Shown here: piece by piece, positions 1 to 5,897 of the stretch
Layout: each line of letters starts with the position of its first letter
Position numbering within the stretch: position 1 is the first letter of the stretch
Assembly: GCA_036396275.1 (NCBI GenBank)
Contig: DASWLD010000088.1
Location: 1-6,045 of the forward strand
Source of the DNA: JACQFZ01 sp036396275
GTDB taxonomy: Bacteria > Pseudomonadota > Gammaproteobacteria > Acidiferrobacterales > Sulfurifustaceae
Direction: 5' to 3'
Length of the DNA: 6,045 nt
Translations under genes and position numbers: made by a program
The notes under the pieces: generated by a model
Databases searched by the model: none
The model's input: only the letters and a program-made list of their open reading frames with translations
Told to the model about the DNA's origin: nothing

Positions 1-65
1 CGCGCGAGCGATCCAACCCCCTCTCCCTAAGTGAAGAGGATCGCGCGCGGCGCGCTCGGCTCGCT

Positions 66-88
66 CCCTTCTCCCTCCGGGAGAAGGG
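66..88. repeat. Perfect 10-bp hairpin, CCCTCTCCC-type dispersed repeat
   Basis: CCCTTCTCCC (66-75) and GGGAGAAGGG (79-88) are exact reverse complements separated by the 3-base loop TCC. The flanking GATGAGGG (95-101 region) and CCCTCACCC (110-118) form a second, looser inverted pair. This is the typical look of REP-like intergenic repeats. There is no T-tract after the stem, so a simple intrinsic terminator is unlikely. Confidence 0.65.
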
Positions 89-152
89 ATGGGGATGAGG
101 GAACACCGGCCCTCACCCTTTGCCCTCTCCCGAAGGGGCGAGGCGGGGACGT

Positions 153-179
153 CACGAATGCACTCAAGGTGCATTCGTG
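153..179. repeat. Perfect 11-bp inverted repeat with 5-base loop
   Basis: CACGAATGCAC (153-163) is the exact reverse complement of GTGCATTCGTG (169-179), with loop TCAAG. An 11-bp perfect stem is unlikely by chance and would form a stable hairpin on either strand. No U-tract follows in either direction, so it looks like part of a composite repeat rather than a classical terminator. Confidence 0.7.
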
Positions 180-188
180 CCGCGGAGC

Positions 189-213
189 GGGTGCAACTGG
201 TGTTGTTGCACCC
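189..213. repeat. Perfect 9-bp inverted repeat with 7-base loop
   Basis: GGGTGCAAC (189-197) pairs exactly with GTTGCACCC (205-213) around the loop TGGTGTT. It lies only 9 bases after the preceding 11-bp hairpin, so the two probably belong to the same composite intergenic element. Confidence 0.6.
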
Positions 214-346
214 CGGGCGAGAATCAGGGAAGTCGGTGAAAATCTCCATGCCGGTGGGGAGATGGCAGGGGGTGAGGGACAGCGAATATCGAAGGTTCAT
301 GGTCCGTGAACTGTTTCGTAACGATACATAACGCTTTGGGTGACCC

Positions 347-949
347 ATGAAACTCTTCGGTTCGCTTACCTCACCGTATGTGCGCAAAGTTCGCATTTTG
401 ATCGCCGAGAAAGGAATCGCCTGCGACTTCGTGACCGCCGACCCCGCCGCCGCCGACAGCCCGGTGCCGGTGCACAACCCGCTCGGGTTGGTGCCGGTGC
501 TGGTGCGCGACGGCGGCTCGGCGCTATTCGATTCGCCGGTGATCGCGGAGTATCTCGACGTGCTGAAGGCTCCGGCGCTCATTCCCGCGAGCGGCGAACC
601 GCGCTGGCAAGTGCTGCGGCTGGCGGCGCTGGCCGACGGAATTCTCGATCAGTGCGTGGCGCGCACGATGGAGCTGCGCCGACCGGCGTCGCGGCAGTCG
701 CCGGACGTGAACAAGCGTCGTGAAATAAAAATTGCGCGCGCGATTGAGTTCGCCGAGGAGCACACAGCGAGCGGTGCATACTTGGCAACCGGCCGGCTAA
801 CGCTCGCCGACATCGCGCTTGCCGTCGCGCTCGAGTACATCGACTTTCGCTACCCGCACGATTGGCGCGCGCCCAATCCACGGCTCGCGGCGTGGCACGA
901 AGGAATCGGCGTGCGTCCGGCGTTCGTCGCCACTCGGCCGCCGACGTAG
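347..949 (+). CDS. yibF: Glutathione S-transferase family protein, YibF-like
   Basis: This 200-residue cytosolic protein has the two-domain glutathione S-transferase layout and the family's usual length. The N-terminal thioredoxin-fold domain (about 1-75) begins MKLFGSLTSPYVRKVRI, where Ser9 sits at the usual glutathione-activating position. Pro50 in NPLGLVPVL is the conserved cis-proline, and Asp62-Ser63 in FDSPVIAEYLD is the site that normally binds the glutathione gamma-glutamyl group. The helical C-terminal domain has the N-capping box T152-L-A-D155. From memory the sequence resembles E. coli YibF (202 residues) along its length, including the ALADGI and FDSP segments. The physiological substrate is unknown; detoxification or a thiol-transfer role is inferred from the family. 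The ATG at 347 gives the canonical N-terminus and is preceded by a weak GGGTGA at 338-343. It converges on the stress-protein remnant, with 9 bases between stop codons. Confidence 0.9.
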   Translation: MKLFGSLTSPYVRKVRILIAEKGIACDFVTADPAAADSPVPVHNPLGLVPVLVRDGGSALFDSPVIAEYLDVLKAPALIPASGEPRWQVLRLAALADGILDQCVARTMELRRPASRQSPDVNKRREIKIARAIEFAEEHTASGAYLATGRLTLADIALAVALEYIDFRYPHDWRAPNPRLAAWHEGIGVRPAFVATRPPT

Positions 950-958
950 CGGTGTACG

Positions 959-1382
959 TTACTTCACCAGTAATACCGGCACGTCGCTCAGGTGCAGCAC
1001 CTTGGTGGTCACGGAGCCGAGCAACATGCCGGTAATAGGCCCCAAGCCGCGCGTACCGATGTAAATTTGATCGCAGCGTTTCTCGCGTGCGTATTGCGAT
1101 CGTTTCCGCCGGGTGCCCCACCGCGACGGTGGACTCGTACGGCCGTTTTGCCGCGTCCAGTTTCTTGCGCGCACCGGCCAATGCCTTCTTGCCTTCGTCG
1201 TTGTGAAACTGTTGCACTTGATCGTGCCGAATGAACATCGTGACGTCGCCGGTCAATGGCGGCTGCACGTTCAGTAGATGCAGCTCCGGCGCTTCTTTGT
1301 AACGGTCGGCGGTCTTGATGACGTAGTCGACCGCGCGCAACGACGATTCCGACCCGTCAATACACAGCAGCAGTCTTAGCAT
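959..1382 (-). pseudogene. Universal stress protein (UspA family), frameshifted
   Basis: Read from 1382, the first frame gives 96 residues of a UspA-family protein: an opening beta strand MLRLLLCIDGSESSLRAVDY with the nucleotide-binding Asp9, then a helical middle ending in VAVGHPAETIA. At 1094/1095 the homology jumps to another frame, which supplies the last 44 residues, YAREKRCDQIYIGTRGLG onward. That part has the ATP-binding signature G-x2-G-x9-G-S and the terminal strand VPVLLVK. The joined product of about 140-141 residues is a normal Usp length, so only the reading frame is broken. Loss of one GC unit from an ancestral ATCGCGCAATAC (minus strand, giving ETIAQYAREK) would explain it; a 1-base insertion is the alternative. 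Without the shift the first frame runs on through unrelated sequence to 579. It could be a true pseudogene or a sequencing error. No clear ribosome binding site precedes the ATG. Confidence 0.85.
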
Positions 1383-1597
1383 GGCATGCTACAAAAGCAG
1401 ATAAGTTCGTTTCGGGCTCCGGACGGCACGATGTTGACGCCGACGATCTGATCTATTTCCATCGTGATTCCCTGCCCGTATCCAGTCTATGTGTTTCGAT
1501 GGTTCGTTGCAGCCTTGGAGCGCTTGAATTTTGCGGGCGCCGCGGGCATACAGCCGACCACGGCGCCGACGCGCAGAATCGAAACGAGTTGAGAGCC

Positions 1598-2242
1598 ATG
1601 TTTCCGTGCAATAGCCGTATCACAATACCGGGCCCGGCCGGATCGCTGGAAGCGATTACCACTTGTCCGGCGGCAGCCGCAAAAGTCACCGCCGTTATTT
1701 GTCATCCGCACCCGCAGCACGGCGGCACGATGCACAACAAGGTCGTGCAAACGCTCGCGCGCGGCTTCAGCGAACTGGGCACGCGGACGGTGCGCTTCAA
1801 TTTTCGCGGCGTCGGCGCGAGTCACGGCGAATTCGGGCACGGCGTCGGCGAATGCGAGGACGTGTTGGCGGTATTGGAATGGACCCGCGCCCACCGTCCG
1901 GACGATGAAATATGGCTGGCCGGTTTTTCTTTCGGCGCGTTCATGGCGTTGCGCGCGGCGGCGCGCTTCGCGGTTGCGCGACTCGTCGTGGTTGCGCCGC
2001 CGGTGCAGAACTATCCGGAACTCGGCCCGCCGCCGGCCCCGCGCGTGCCTATACTGGTACTTCAAGGAGACCGGGATGACGTGGTGTCGCCGGCGGCGGT
2101 AACCGCATGGATCGACACCTTGACCGCACCCGCGTCGTTGCGCATGTTCTCCGACACCGGCCATTTCTTTCACGGTCGCCTGAACGACTTGCGCGCCAGC
2201 CTGCACGAGGTTCTCGGTCCCGCGGTGGCCGCCGATGGTTAA
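1598..2242 (+). CDS. Alpha/beta hydrolase, COG2945 type
   Basis: This 214-residue cytosolic protein shows the signature of the small COG2945-type alpha/beta hydrolases. Near the N-terminus is the motif CHPHPQHGGTMHNKVV (35-50), which forms the oxyanion-side loop in this family. The nucleophile elbow GFSFG (109-113) presents Ser111, the acid is probably Asp160 in GDRDDVV, and the base is His189 in DTGHFFHG. All triad members are therefore present and in order. The substrate is unknown; members are annotated only as hydrolases or esterases. I chose the ATG at 1598, preceded by GAGTTGAGAG, because an upstream in-frame ATG at 1499 adds 33 residues with no family character. The DUF486 gene starts 24 bases downstream on the same strand, so the two may form an operon. 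The 215 bases upstream (1383-1597) contain no recognisable gene. Confidence 0.88.
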   Translation: MFPCNSRITIPGPAGSLEAITTCPAAAAKVTAVICHPHPQHGGTMHNKVVQTLARGFSELGTRTVRFNFRGVGASHGEFGHGVGECEDVLAVLEWTRAHRPDDEIWLAGFSFGAFMALRAAARFAVARLVVVAPPVQNYPELGPPPAPRVPILVLQGDRDDVVSPAAVTAWIDTLTAPASLRMFSDTGHFFHGRLNDLRASLHEVLGPAVAADG

Positions 2243-2266
2243 CGTTTGGAGCAGTGTCGTCGCTCG

Positions 2267-2611
2267 ATGAAAACGATTTTTCTGTTGTCGTTATCCAACA
2301 TTTTCATGACGTTTGCCTGGTACGCGCATCTCAAAGAATTGCGCGAAAAGCCGTGGATCATCGCGGCGCTTATTAGTTGGGGAATCGCGCTGTTCGAATA
2401 CTTACTGCAGGTTCCGGCGAACCGCGCCGGCTATGGGCAATTCAATCTCGGTCAACTTAAAATCATTCAGGAAGTCATCGCGCTTACGGTATTCGTTCCG
2501 TTCGCGCTGTTGTACATGAAGGAACCGCTGCGCCTCGATTTCCTTTGGGCCGCGTTGTGTTTGGTCGGGGCGGTCTATTTCATGTTCCGCGCGCCGCTCG
2601 GCGGCACGTAG
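2267..2611 (+). CDS. DMT-family small membrane protein (DUF486)
   Basis: This 114-residue protein has four predicted membrane helices (about 2-20, 29-49, 66-83, 91-108). It carries the family's hallmark core, SNIFMTFAWYAHLK at 9-23 and SWGIALFEYLLQVPANR at 37-53, then GQFNLGQLKIIQEVI at 57-71 and YMKEPLR at 83-89. This matches DUF486/COG3169, a drug/metabolite-transporter-like family of inner-membrane proteins whose transported substrate is not established. The length is full for the family. The ATG at 2267 gives the canonical MKTIFLLSLSN start; an in-frame TTG at 2246 would add seven uncharacteristic residues. A GGAG at 2248-2251 is rather far upstream for a ribosome binding site. The gene follows the hydrolase by 24 bases, and its stop codon directly abuts that of the convergent regulator. 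Confidence 0.9.
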   Translation: MKTIFLLSLSNIFMTFAWYAHLKELREKPWIIAALISWGIALFEYLLQVPANRAGYGQFNLGQLKIIQEVIALTVFVPFALLYMKEPLRLDFLWAALCLVGAVYFMFRAPLGGT

Positions 2612-3592
2612 TCACCGCACCGGCAATTCCGGCAGCCGTTCCGCGTATAGGCGCTCGCGCTCTTGTCGGGTCGCGAGTTTCACGGCGCTGTCGACCAGCT
2701 CGCGCGTCAGGTGCGGCGCGAACAAATGAATGAAGTCGTACATGTACCGGCGCAGTAGCGCGCCGCGGCGAAAGGCGATGTGCGATGTGTTGCGCGCAAA
2801 AAGATGCGACGCGTCGACGATGCTCAGCCCTTGGTCCGCGTCCGGATTGAATGCCATCTTCGCCATGATGCCGACACCCACTCCCATGCGCGCGTACGTT
2901 TTCAGCGTGGTCGAATCGGTGGCGGTGAAGACGACATCCGGCTTCAAACCCTTGGCGGCGAACGCTCGATCGAGCGTCGAGCGGCCGGTGAAACCGAAAA
3001 CGTACGTCACGATCGGATAGGTGGCCAACCGTTCAAGCGTGAGCGGCGACTCCTTCAGTACCGGATGCCCGGTTGACGCGACGACACAGCGATTCCAGTG
3101 ATAACAGGGCAGCGTCACCAAGTCTTCGAATAATTCGAGCGCTTCGGTCGCGATGGCGAAGTCGACTTCGCTGCGCGCGGCCATCTCGGCGATCTGCGTC
3201 GGCGTGCCCATATGGATGTGCAGTCGGACCTTCGGGTATTGCGTGCGGAATCGCTGGATGGTATCGGGCAGCGCGTAGCACGCCTGCGTGTGAGTGGTCG
3301 CAATCGACAGCGTGCCGTGGGTGTCGTCGGCGAACTCTTGTGCGACATCCTTGATGTTTTTCGCTTCGAGCAGGATCTGCTCGGCGCGCCGGATGATCTC
3401 GCGCCCGGCCGGCGTGATCTCGGCAAAGTGTTTTCCACTGCGGCGAAAAATCTGCACGCCGAGCTCGTCTTCGAGCAGCCTCACCTGCTTGCTGATGCCC
3501 GGTTGCGAGGTAAAAAGATTGGCTGCGGCGTCGGAAACCTTGAGCCCGGCGCGGGCTATTTCGCAGATATATCGGAGTTGCTGCAACTTCAT
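2612..3592 (-). CDS. cysB: CysB-like LysR-family transcriptional regulator
   Basis: This 326-residue LysR-type regulator matches the length (324) and order of E. coli CysB. The N-terminal winged helix-turn-helix (1-60) starts MKLQQLRYI and contains TSQPGISKQVRLLEDELG. The C-terminal periplasmic-binding-like domain keeps the anion/inducer pocket residues at the same numbers as E. coli CysB: Thr100, Thr102 and Gln103 in TTHTQ, Thr149-Glu150 in FAIATEA, and Thr202 in FGFTGRS. YMYDFIHLFAPHLTRE is the conserved tetramer-side C-terminus. One difference is Cys105 where E. coli has Arg (THTQACYAL). CysB activates sulfur assimilation genes with O-/N-acetylserine and represses itself. The divergent position next to a sulfite reductase gene fits that role. 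The start gives the canonical N-terminus but lacks an obvious Shine-Dalgarno sequence; the predicted leader is only about 12 bases. Confidence 0.93.
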   Translation of the reverse strand: MKLQQLRYICEIARAGLKVSDAAANLFTSQPGISKQVRLLEDELGVQIFRRSGKHFAEITPAGREIIRRAEQILLEAKNIKDVAQEFADDTHGTLSIATTHTQACYALPDTIQRFRTQYPKVRLHIHMGTPTQIAEMAARSEVDFAIATEALELFEDLVTLPCYHWNRCVVASTGHPVLKESPLTLERLATYPIVTYVFGFTGRSTLDRAFAAKGLKPDVVFTATDSTTLKTYARMGVGVGIMAKMAFNPDADQGLSIVDASHLFARNTSHIAFRRGALLRRYMYDFIHLFAPHLTRELVDSAVKLATRQERERLYAERLPELPVR

Positions 3593-3612
3593 GCGATATA
3601 TTGGAATCGCAT
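3591..3612. promoter_or_regulatory. 7-bp inverted repeat over the regulator start codon, possible operator
   Basis: ATGCGAT (3591-3597) and ATCGCAT (3606-3612) are exact reverse complements spaced by 8 bases. The repeat lies between the predicted -10 box of the regulator and its start codon, overlapping both edges. LysR regulators commonly repress their own genes from such a position. The spacing does not give the simple T-N11-A core, so the protein that binds it is inferred. It could also form a small hairpin in the short mRNA leader. Confidence 0.4.
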
Positions 3613-3642
3613 TAAAATATCCTCTTTTATTCTTTCAATATA
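3597..3642. promoter_or_regulatory. Paired TATATTG / CAATATA sites in divergent regulator-reductase region
   Basis: TATATTG (3597-3603) and CAATATA (3636-3642) are perfect inverted heptamers whose centres are 39 bases apart, nearly four helical turns. They flank an A+T-rich core that stands out from the GC-rich surroundings. One copy overlaps the predicted -35 box of the regulator gene, the other its expected transcription start. This arrangement suits a LysR tetramer that contacts two sites, repressing its own gene and activating the reductase gene. CysB is the obvious candidate binder, but this is inference. Confidence 0.4.
3611..3638 (-). promoter_or_regulatory. Predicted sigma70-type promoter of the cysB-like gene
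   Basis: On the minus strand, TTGAAA (3638-3633; five of six matches to TTGACA) and TTTAAT (3616-3611; five of six matches to TATAAT) are separated by 16 bases. Transcription would start near 3604, leaving a leader of about 12 bases before the ATG at 3592. It overlaps the candidate operator sites, consistent with autoregulation. Confidence 0.45.
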
Positions 3643-3663
3643 CCACCAAGGCTTTGCTAAAGT
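3635..3663 (+). promoter_or_regulatory. Possible activator-dependent promoter of the reductase gene
   Basis: An extended -10-like element TGC-TAAAGT (3655-3663; four of six matches in the hexamer) lies 22 bases before the reductase ATG. The matching -35 position (TCAATA, 3635-3640) is poor. A weak -35 is typical of promoters that need an activator such as CysB bound just upstream, where the A+T-rich inverted repeats lie. An alternative is TTGGAA (3601-3606) with TTTTAT (3625-3630). Confidence 0.25.
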
Positions 3664-3684
3664 CCCGGGCCTATCAAGCGGCGG

Positions 3685-5790
3685 ATGATCGCGGGCATGA
3701 ACGCGCGTTGGGACTTTACCGAGCCTACCGAGCTGGACCGATTCGAGGAAACGGTTCGGTTGTTTCTGCGCGGAGACATCGACTCTGAACGCTTCACGGC
3801 GTTTCGTCTGCAACAGGGCGTCTACGGCCAGCGCCAAGCCGGTGTGCACATGGTTCGCATCAAGCTTCCCGGCGGGCGCCTCGTGCCGCAACAGCTCGTC
3901 GGCATCGCCGAAGTCATCGAAAAGTACACCGAGCATCAGATCGCGCACATTAGCACGCGCCAGGATATCCAGCTGCACCATATCCCGACGGCGAACACGC
4001 CGGCGCTATTGCGCCACCTAGGGAAATACGGCCTGACCACGCGCGAGGCCTGCGGCAACACCGTGCGCAACATGACAGCGTGCGCGCTGACGGGCTCGTG
4101 CCCGCGCGAGCATGTCGACGTCACCACGCATCTTGAGGGCGCGGTCAATCATTTCCTGCGGCATCCGCTGACACAGCACATGCCGCGCAAGTTCAAAATC
4201 AGCTTTTCCGCGTGCGAGGCGGATTGCGCCCAAGGCACGATGCACGATATCGGCGTGGTCGCGACGCACAAGGACGGCAAGTTCGGATTCAAGGTCCTCG
4301 CCGGCGGTGGCCTCGGCCACAAGCCGCACGAAGCGCTCGTCATCGAACCGTTCCTCGAAGAAAAAGATTTGCTGCCTTGCATGGAAGCGGTGGTGTCGTT
4401 GCATCACCGCTATTCGGATCGCAAGCGCCGCGCCAAAGCCCGCGTCAAATTTCTGGTCGATCGCTTCGGCGCCGGCGGTTTCCTCGAAAAGTATCGCGAG
4501 GAATACGCGCGCACCAAGGCGGCGTTCAGCAGCAGAGAATTCCCGAAGGGCGAATGGAAACTCGGGCAGCCGGGTCCGGCACCGGGCGCAGGCGCGCCGC
4601 GCAAGGTCTTCCCCATCAAGCCGGTTGGCCAAGTGACGTTTTCGATCGCCGCCAAGATCGGCGACGTGACGCCGGCCCAATTGCGCGGCATCGCCGCCGT
4701 CATGGAGCGCGAAGATTTGGTGGATATTCGCGCGACGCAGGATCAGAACTTTTTGATTGTCGGCGTCCCGCAGGCGAAAGTGCCGGCGCTGCGCGCGGGG
4801 ATCGTTGCGCTTGGTTTGCGCGAGCCGCAGGCAGGCGACGATGTGGTCGCTTGTCCCGGTACGTCGACGTGTAAGCTCGGCATTACGTCATCGAAGATTC
4901 TGGGTGCCATGCTGGACGGCGGGCCGGAAGACCTGCGCATCCGCGTCAGCGGCTGCCACAACAGCTGCGCCCAGCCTGATACCGGCGACATTGGATTGTA
5001 CGGCGAAGGCCGGCGATTGTTCGGAAAGCTGATTCCGCACTACGTGCTGCAACTCGGCGGCAACGGCATGGCCGGCGGCGCGCTGACCTTCGATGGGCCG
5101 GAGATCCCCGCGGTGCGCGCACCGCAGGCGGTCGAGCGCATCAAGCAGACGTTTCGATCGGATCGTAACGGCGATGAGTCGTTCTTCGATTGGAGCCGGC
5201 GCCGGGGCGAGAAGTATTTCGAGGCGTTGCTCGCCGATCTGGCCAAGGTCGAGGAAGCGGACGTCGCGGCGGTGCTCTCCGACCACGGCGAGCAAAGCGC
5301 TTTCAAAGTGTCGCAGTTCGGAGGCGGCGAGTGCGCCGGGGCGAATCAAGAACAGGCGTCGGCGTTGTTCTTCGAAGCCGCGTACGAACGCAGCTGCCGT
5401 AACGCCTTCGGTTACGAGCATAAGTATCAGGAAGCGCTGGAATGCCAGGAAGCGGTCGCGCGCCTGACGGCGCAGGCGACCCTGTTCGCGGCGACGCACA
5501 AGAGCACGACGGTGGAACTCGGAACGCTTCGCGAGTTGATTCGCGAATCGGCGCCGGAACTCACCGAAGCCGCCGATGCGCTTAGCCAGGCGATCGAAAA
5601 CTTCCGAACCCAGCTCGATCACGACAGCTACCAGTCGCTCGCCGCGCGTTCGGACGAGTGGATGCGCAAAGCAGCCAGGTTTTGCGAATCCCGCGACCCG
5701 CTGCTCGATCTGTCGCAGTCGGTGCCGCACGGTGACCAGCGCGTGCTCAAGGCGACCGAGACGGCGACGCGCAACCGCGCGACGGCGTAA
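3685..5790 (+). CDS. cysI: Sulfite/nitrite reductase hemoprotein with C-terminal helical extension
   Basis: This 701-residue cytosolic siroheme protein is predicted to reduce sulfite to sulfide (or nitrite to ammonium) with six electrons. It has two ferredoxin-like/siroheme repeats (about 40-265 and 305-490). The residues that bind the anion in E. coli sulfite reductase appear conserved: Arg92 in STRQD, Arg128 in NTVRN, and Lys169 and Lys171 in MPRKFK. The siroheme-[4Fe-4S] ligands are Cys390 and Cys396 (C-x5-C) and Cys424 and Cys428 (C-x3-C). Unusually, the first half also has Cys133/Cys139 and Cys177/Cys181 with the same spacing. Residues about 500-701 are an extra, mostly helical region with GGGECAG at 546-552. 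Typical hemoproteins end near 550-570 residues. The divergent cysB-like neighbour favours assimilatory sulfite reduction. No flavoprotein (CysJ), DUF934 or cysH follows, so the electron donor is unknown; ferredoxin is plausible. The start could be 3685 or 3697; no strong ribosome binding site decides it. Confidence 0.9.
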   Translation: MIAGMNARWDFTEPTELDRFEETVRLFLRGDIDSERFTAFRLQQGVYGQRQAGVHMVRIKLPGGRLVPQQLVGIAEVIEKYTEHQIAHISTRQDIQLHHIPTANTPALLRHLGKYGLTTREACGNTVRNMTACALTGSCPREHVDVTTHLEGAVNHFLRHPLTQHMPRKFKISFSACEADCAQGTMHDIGVVATHKDGKFGFKVLAGGGLGHKPHEALVIEPFLEEKDLLPCMEAVVSLHHRYSDRKRRAKARVKFLVDRFGAGGFLEKYREEYARTKAAFSSREFPKGEWKLGQPGPAPGAGAPRKVFPIKPVGQVTFSIAAKIGDVTPAQLRGIAAVMEREDLVDIRATQDQNFLIVGVPQAKVPALRAGIVALGLREPQAGDDVVACPGTSTCKLGITSSKILGAMLDGGPEDLRIRVSGCHNSCAQPDTGDIGLYGEGRRLFGKLIPHYVLQLGGNGMAGGALTFDGPEIPAVRAPQAVERIKQTFRSDRNGDESFFDWSRRRGEKYFEALLADLAKVEEADVAAVLSDHGEQSAFKVSQFGGGECAGANQEQASALFFEAAYERSCRNAFGYEHKYQEALECQEAVARLTAQATLFAATHKSTTVELGTLRELIRESAPELTEAADALSQAIENFRTQLDHDSYQSLAARSDEWMRKAARFCESRDPLLDLSQSVPHGDQRVLKATETATRNRATA

Positions 5791-5824
5791 GTTTCCTTTT
5801 TTAACCGCTCCGGTCTCCTTCACG

Positions 5825-5847
5825 CCCCTCTCCCTTCGGGGAGAGTG
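5825..5847. repeat. CCCTCTCCC-type hairpin with TTCG loop after the reductase gene
   Basis: CTCTCCC (5828-5834) pairs with GGGAGAG (5839-5845) around a TTCG tetraloop, an especially stable loop in RNA. It starts 37 bases after the reductase stop codon and resembles the repeat at 66-88. It could help end transcription or protect the mRNA 3' end, but no T-tract follows the stem; the only T-run (TTTTTT, about 5797-5802) precedes it. Confidence 0.55.
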
Positions 5848-5874
5848 AGGTGCGAGCCGAGTGGAAAAGCGAGG

Positions 5875-5897
5875 GAAAAGGGCTCTGACCCCTTAAT
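5875..5897. repeat. GGGCTCTGACCCC element, candidate REP/RAYT-associated sequence
   Basis: The segment AAAAGGGCTCTGACCCCTTAA (about 5876-5896) reads on the other strand as TTAAGGGGTCAGAGCCCTTTT. From memory this word recurs in intergenic DNA of many proteobacteria, often beside REP-associated tyrosine transposases. No transposase gene is visible in this window. It sits exactly where a surface-protein-like frame begins without a start, so it may mark an insertion or deletion junction. Confidence 0.4.

Larger units (their letters stand above)
1..346. other. Intergenic region made of hairpin repeats, no convincing gene
   Basis: This stretch has no reading frame that looks like a conserved protein; its open frames are rich in Arg/Gly and lack recognisable motifs. 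It holds several inverted repeats in a row: a C-rich half-repeat near 16-27, a perfect 10-bp hairpin at 66-88, an imperfect CCCTCTCCC/GGGGCGAGG hairpin at about 122-144, a perfect 11-bp hairpin at 153-179, a perfect 9-bp hairpin at 189-213 and a 6-bp one at 242-263. The CCCTCTCCC...GGGAGAGGG and GGGTGAGGG words are common in dispersed intergenic repeats of GC-rich proteobacteria. The promoter of the downstream transferase gene should lie at about 290-340, but no strong -35/-10 pair could be identified. Confidence 0.6.

Noticed and set aside
1..280. CRISPR array
   Set aside because: The inverted repeats differ from one another and there is no regular direct-repeat and spacer pattern.
31..331. 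Two short overlapping open frames in the left intergenic region
   Set aside because: They run through hairpin repeats, have Arg/Gly-rich composition and no ribosome binding site or family resemblance.
579..958. Continuation of the stress-protein frame beyond the frameshift, overlapping the transferase gene
   Set aside because: After residue 96 the family similarity is lost and continues in another frame; the remainder is a low-complexity Arg/Ala-rich read-through antisense to the transferase.
1434..1462. TTGACG with a 17-base spacer to TTCCAT as a promoter for the hydrolase
   Set aside because: The -10 matches only three of six positions and would leave a leader of over 120 bases; too weak to list.
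1499..1597. Upstream in-frame ATG adding 33 residues to the hydrolase
   Set aside because: The extra residues have no hydrolase character and the ATG at 1598 has a better-placed purine-rich region.
1487..2206. Minus-strand open frame of 239 codons opposite the hydrolase
   Set aside because: No motif, while the plus strand shows a full catalytic triad and family signature.
3212..3788. Plus-strand open frames opposite the regulator gene
   Set aside because: Shadow frames of cysB; the minus-strand protein matches CysB end to end.
4018..4680. Minus-strand open frame of 220 codons opposite the reductase gene
   Set aside because: No recognisable family, Arg/Ala/Leu-rich composition, fully inside a conserved gene on the other strand.
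4888..5823. Long minus-strand open frame (311 codons) opposite the reductase gene
   Set aside because: It is Arg-rich with no domain motifs and mirrors the codon bias of the well-supported reductase gene; a shadow frame in GC-rich DNA.
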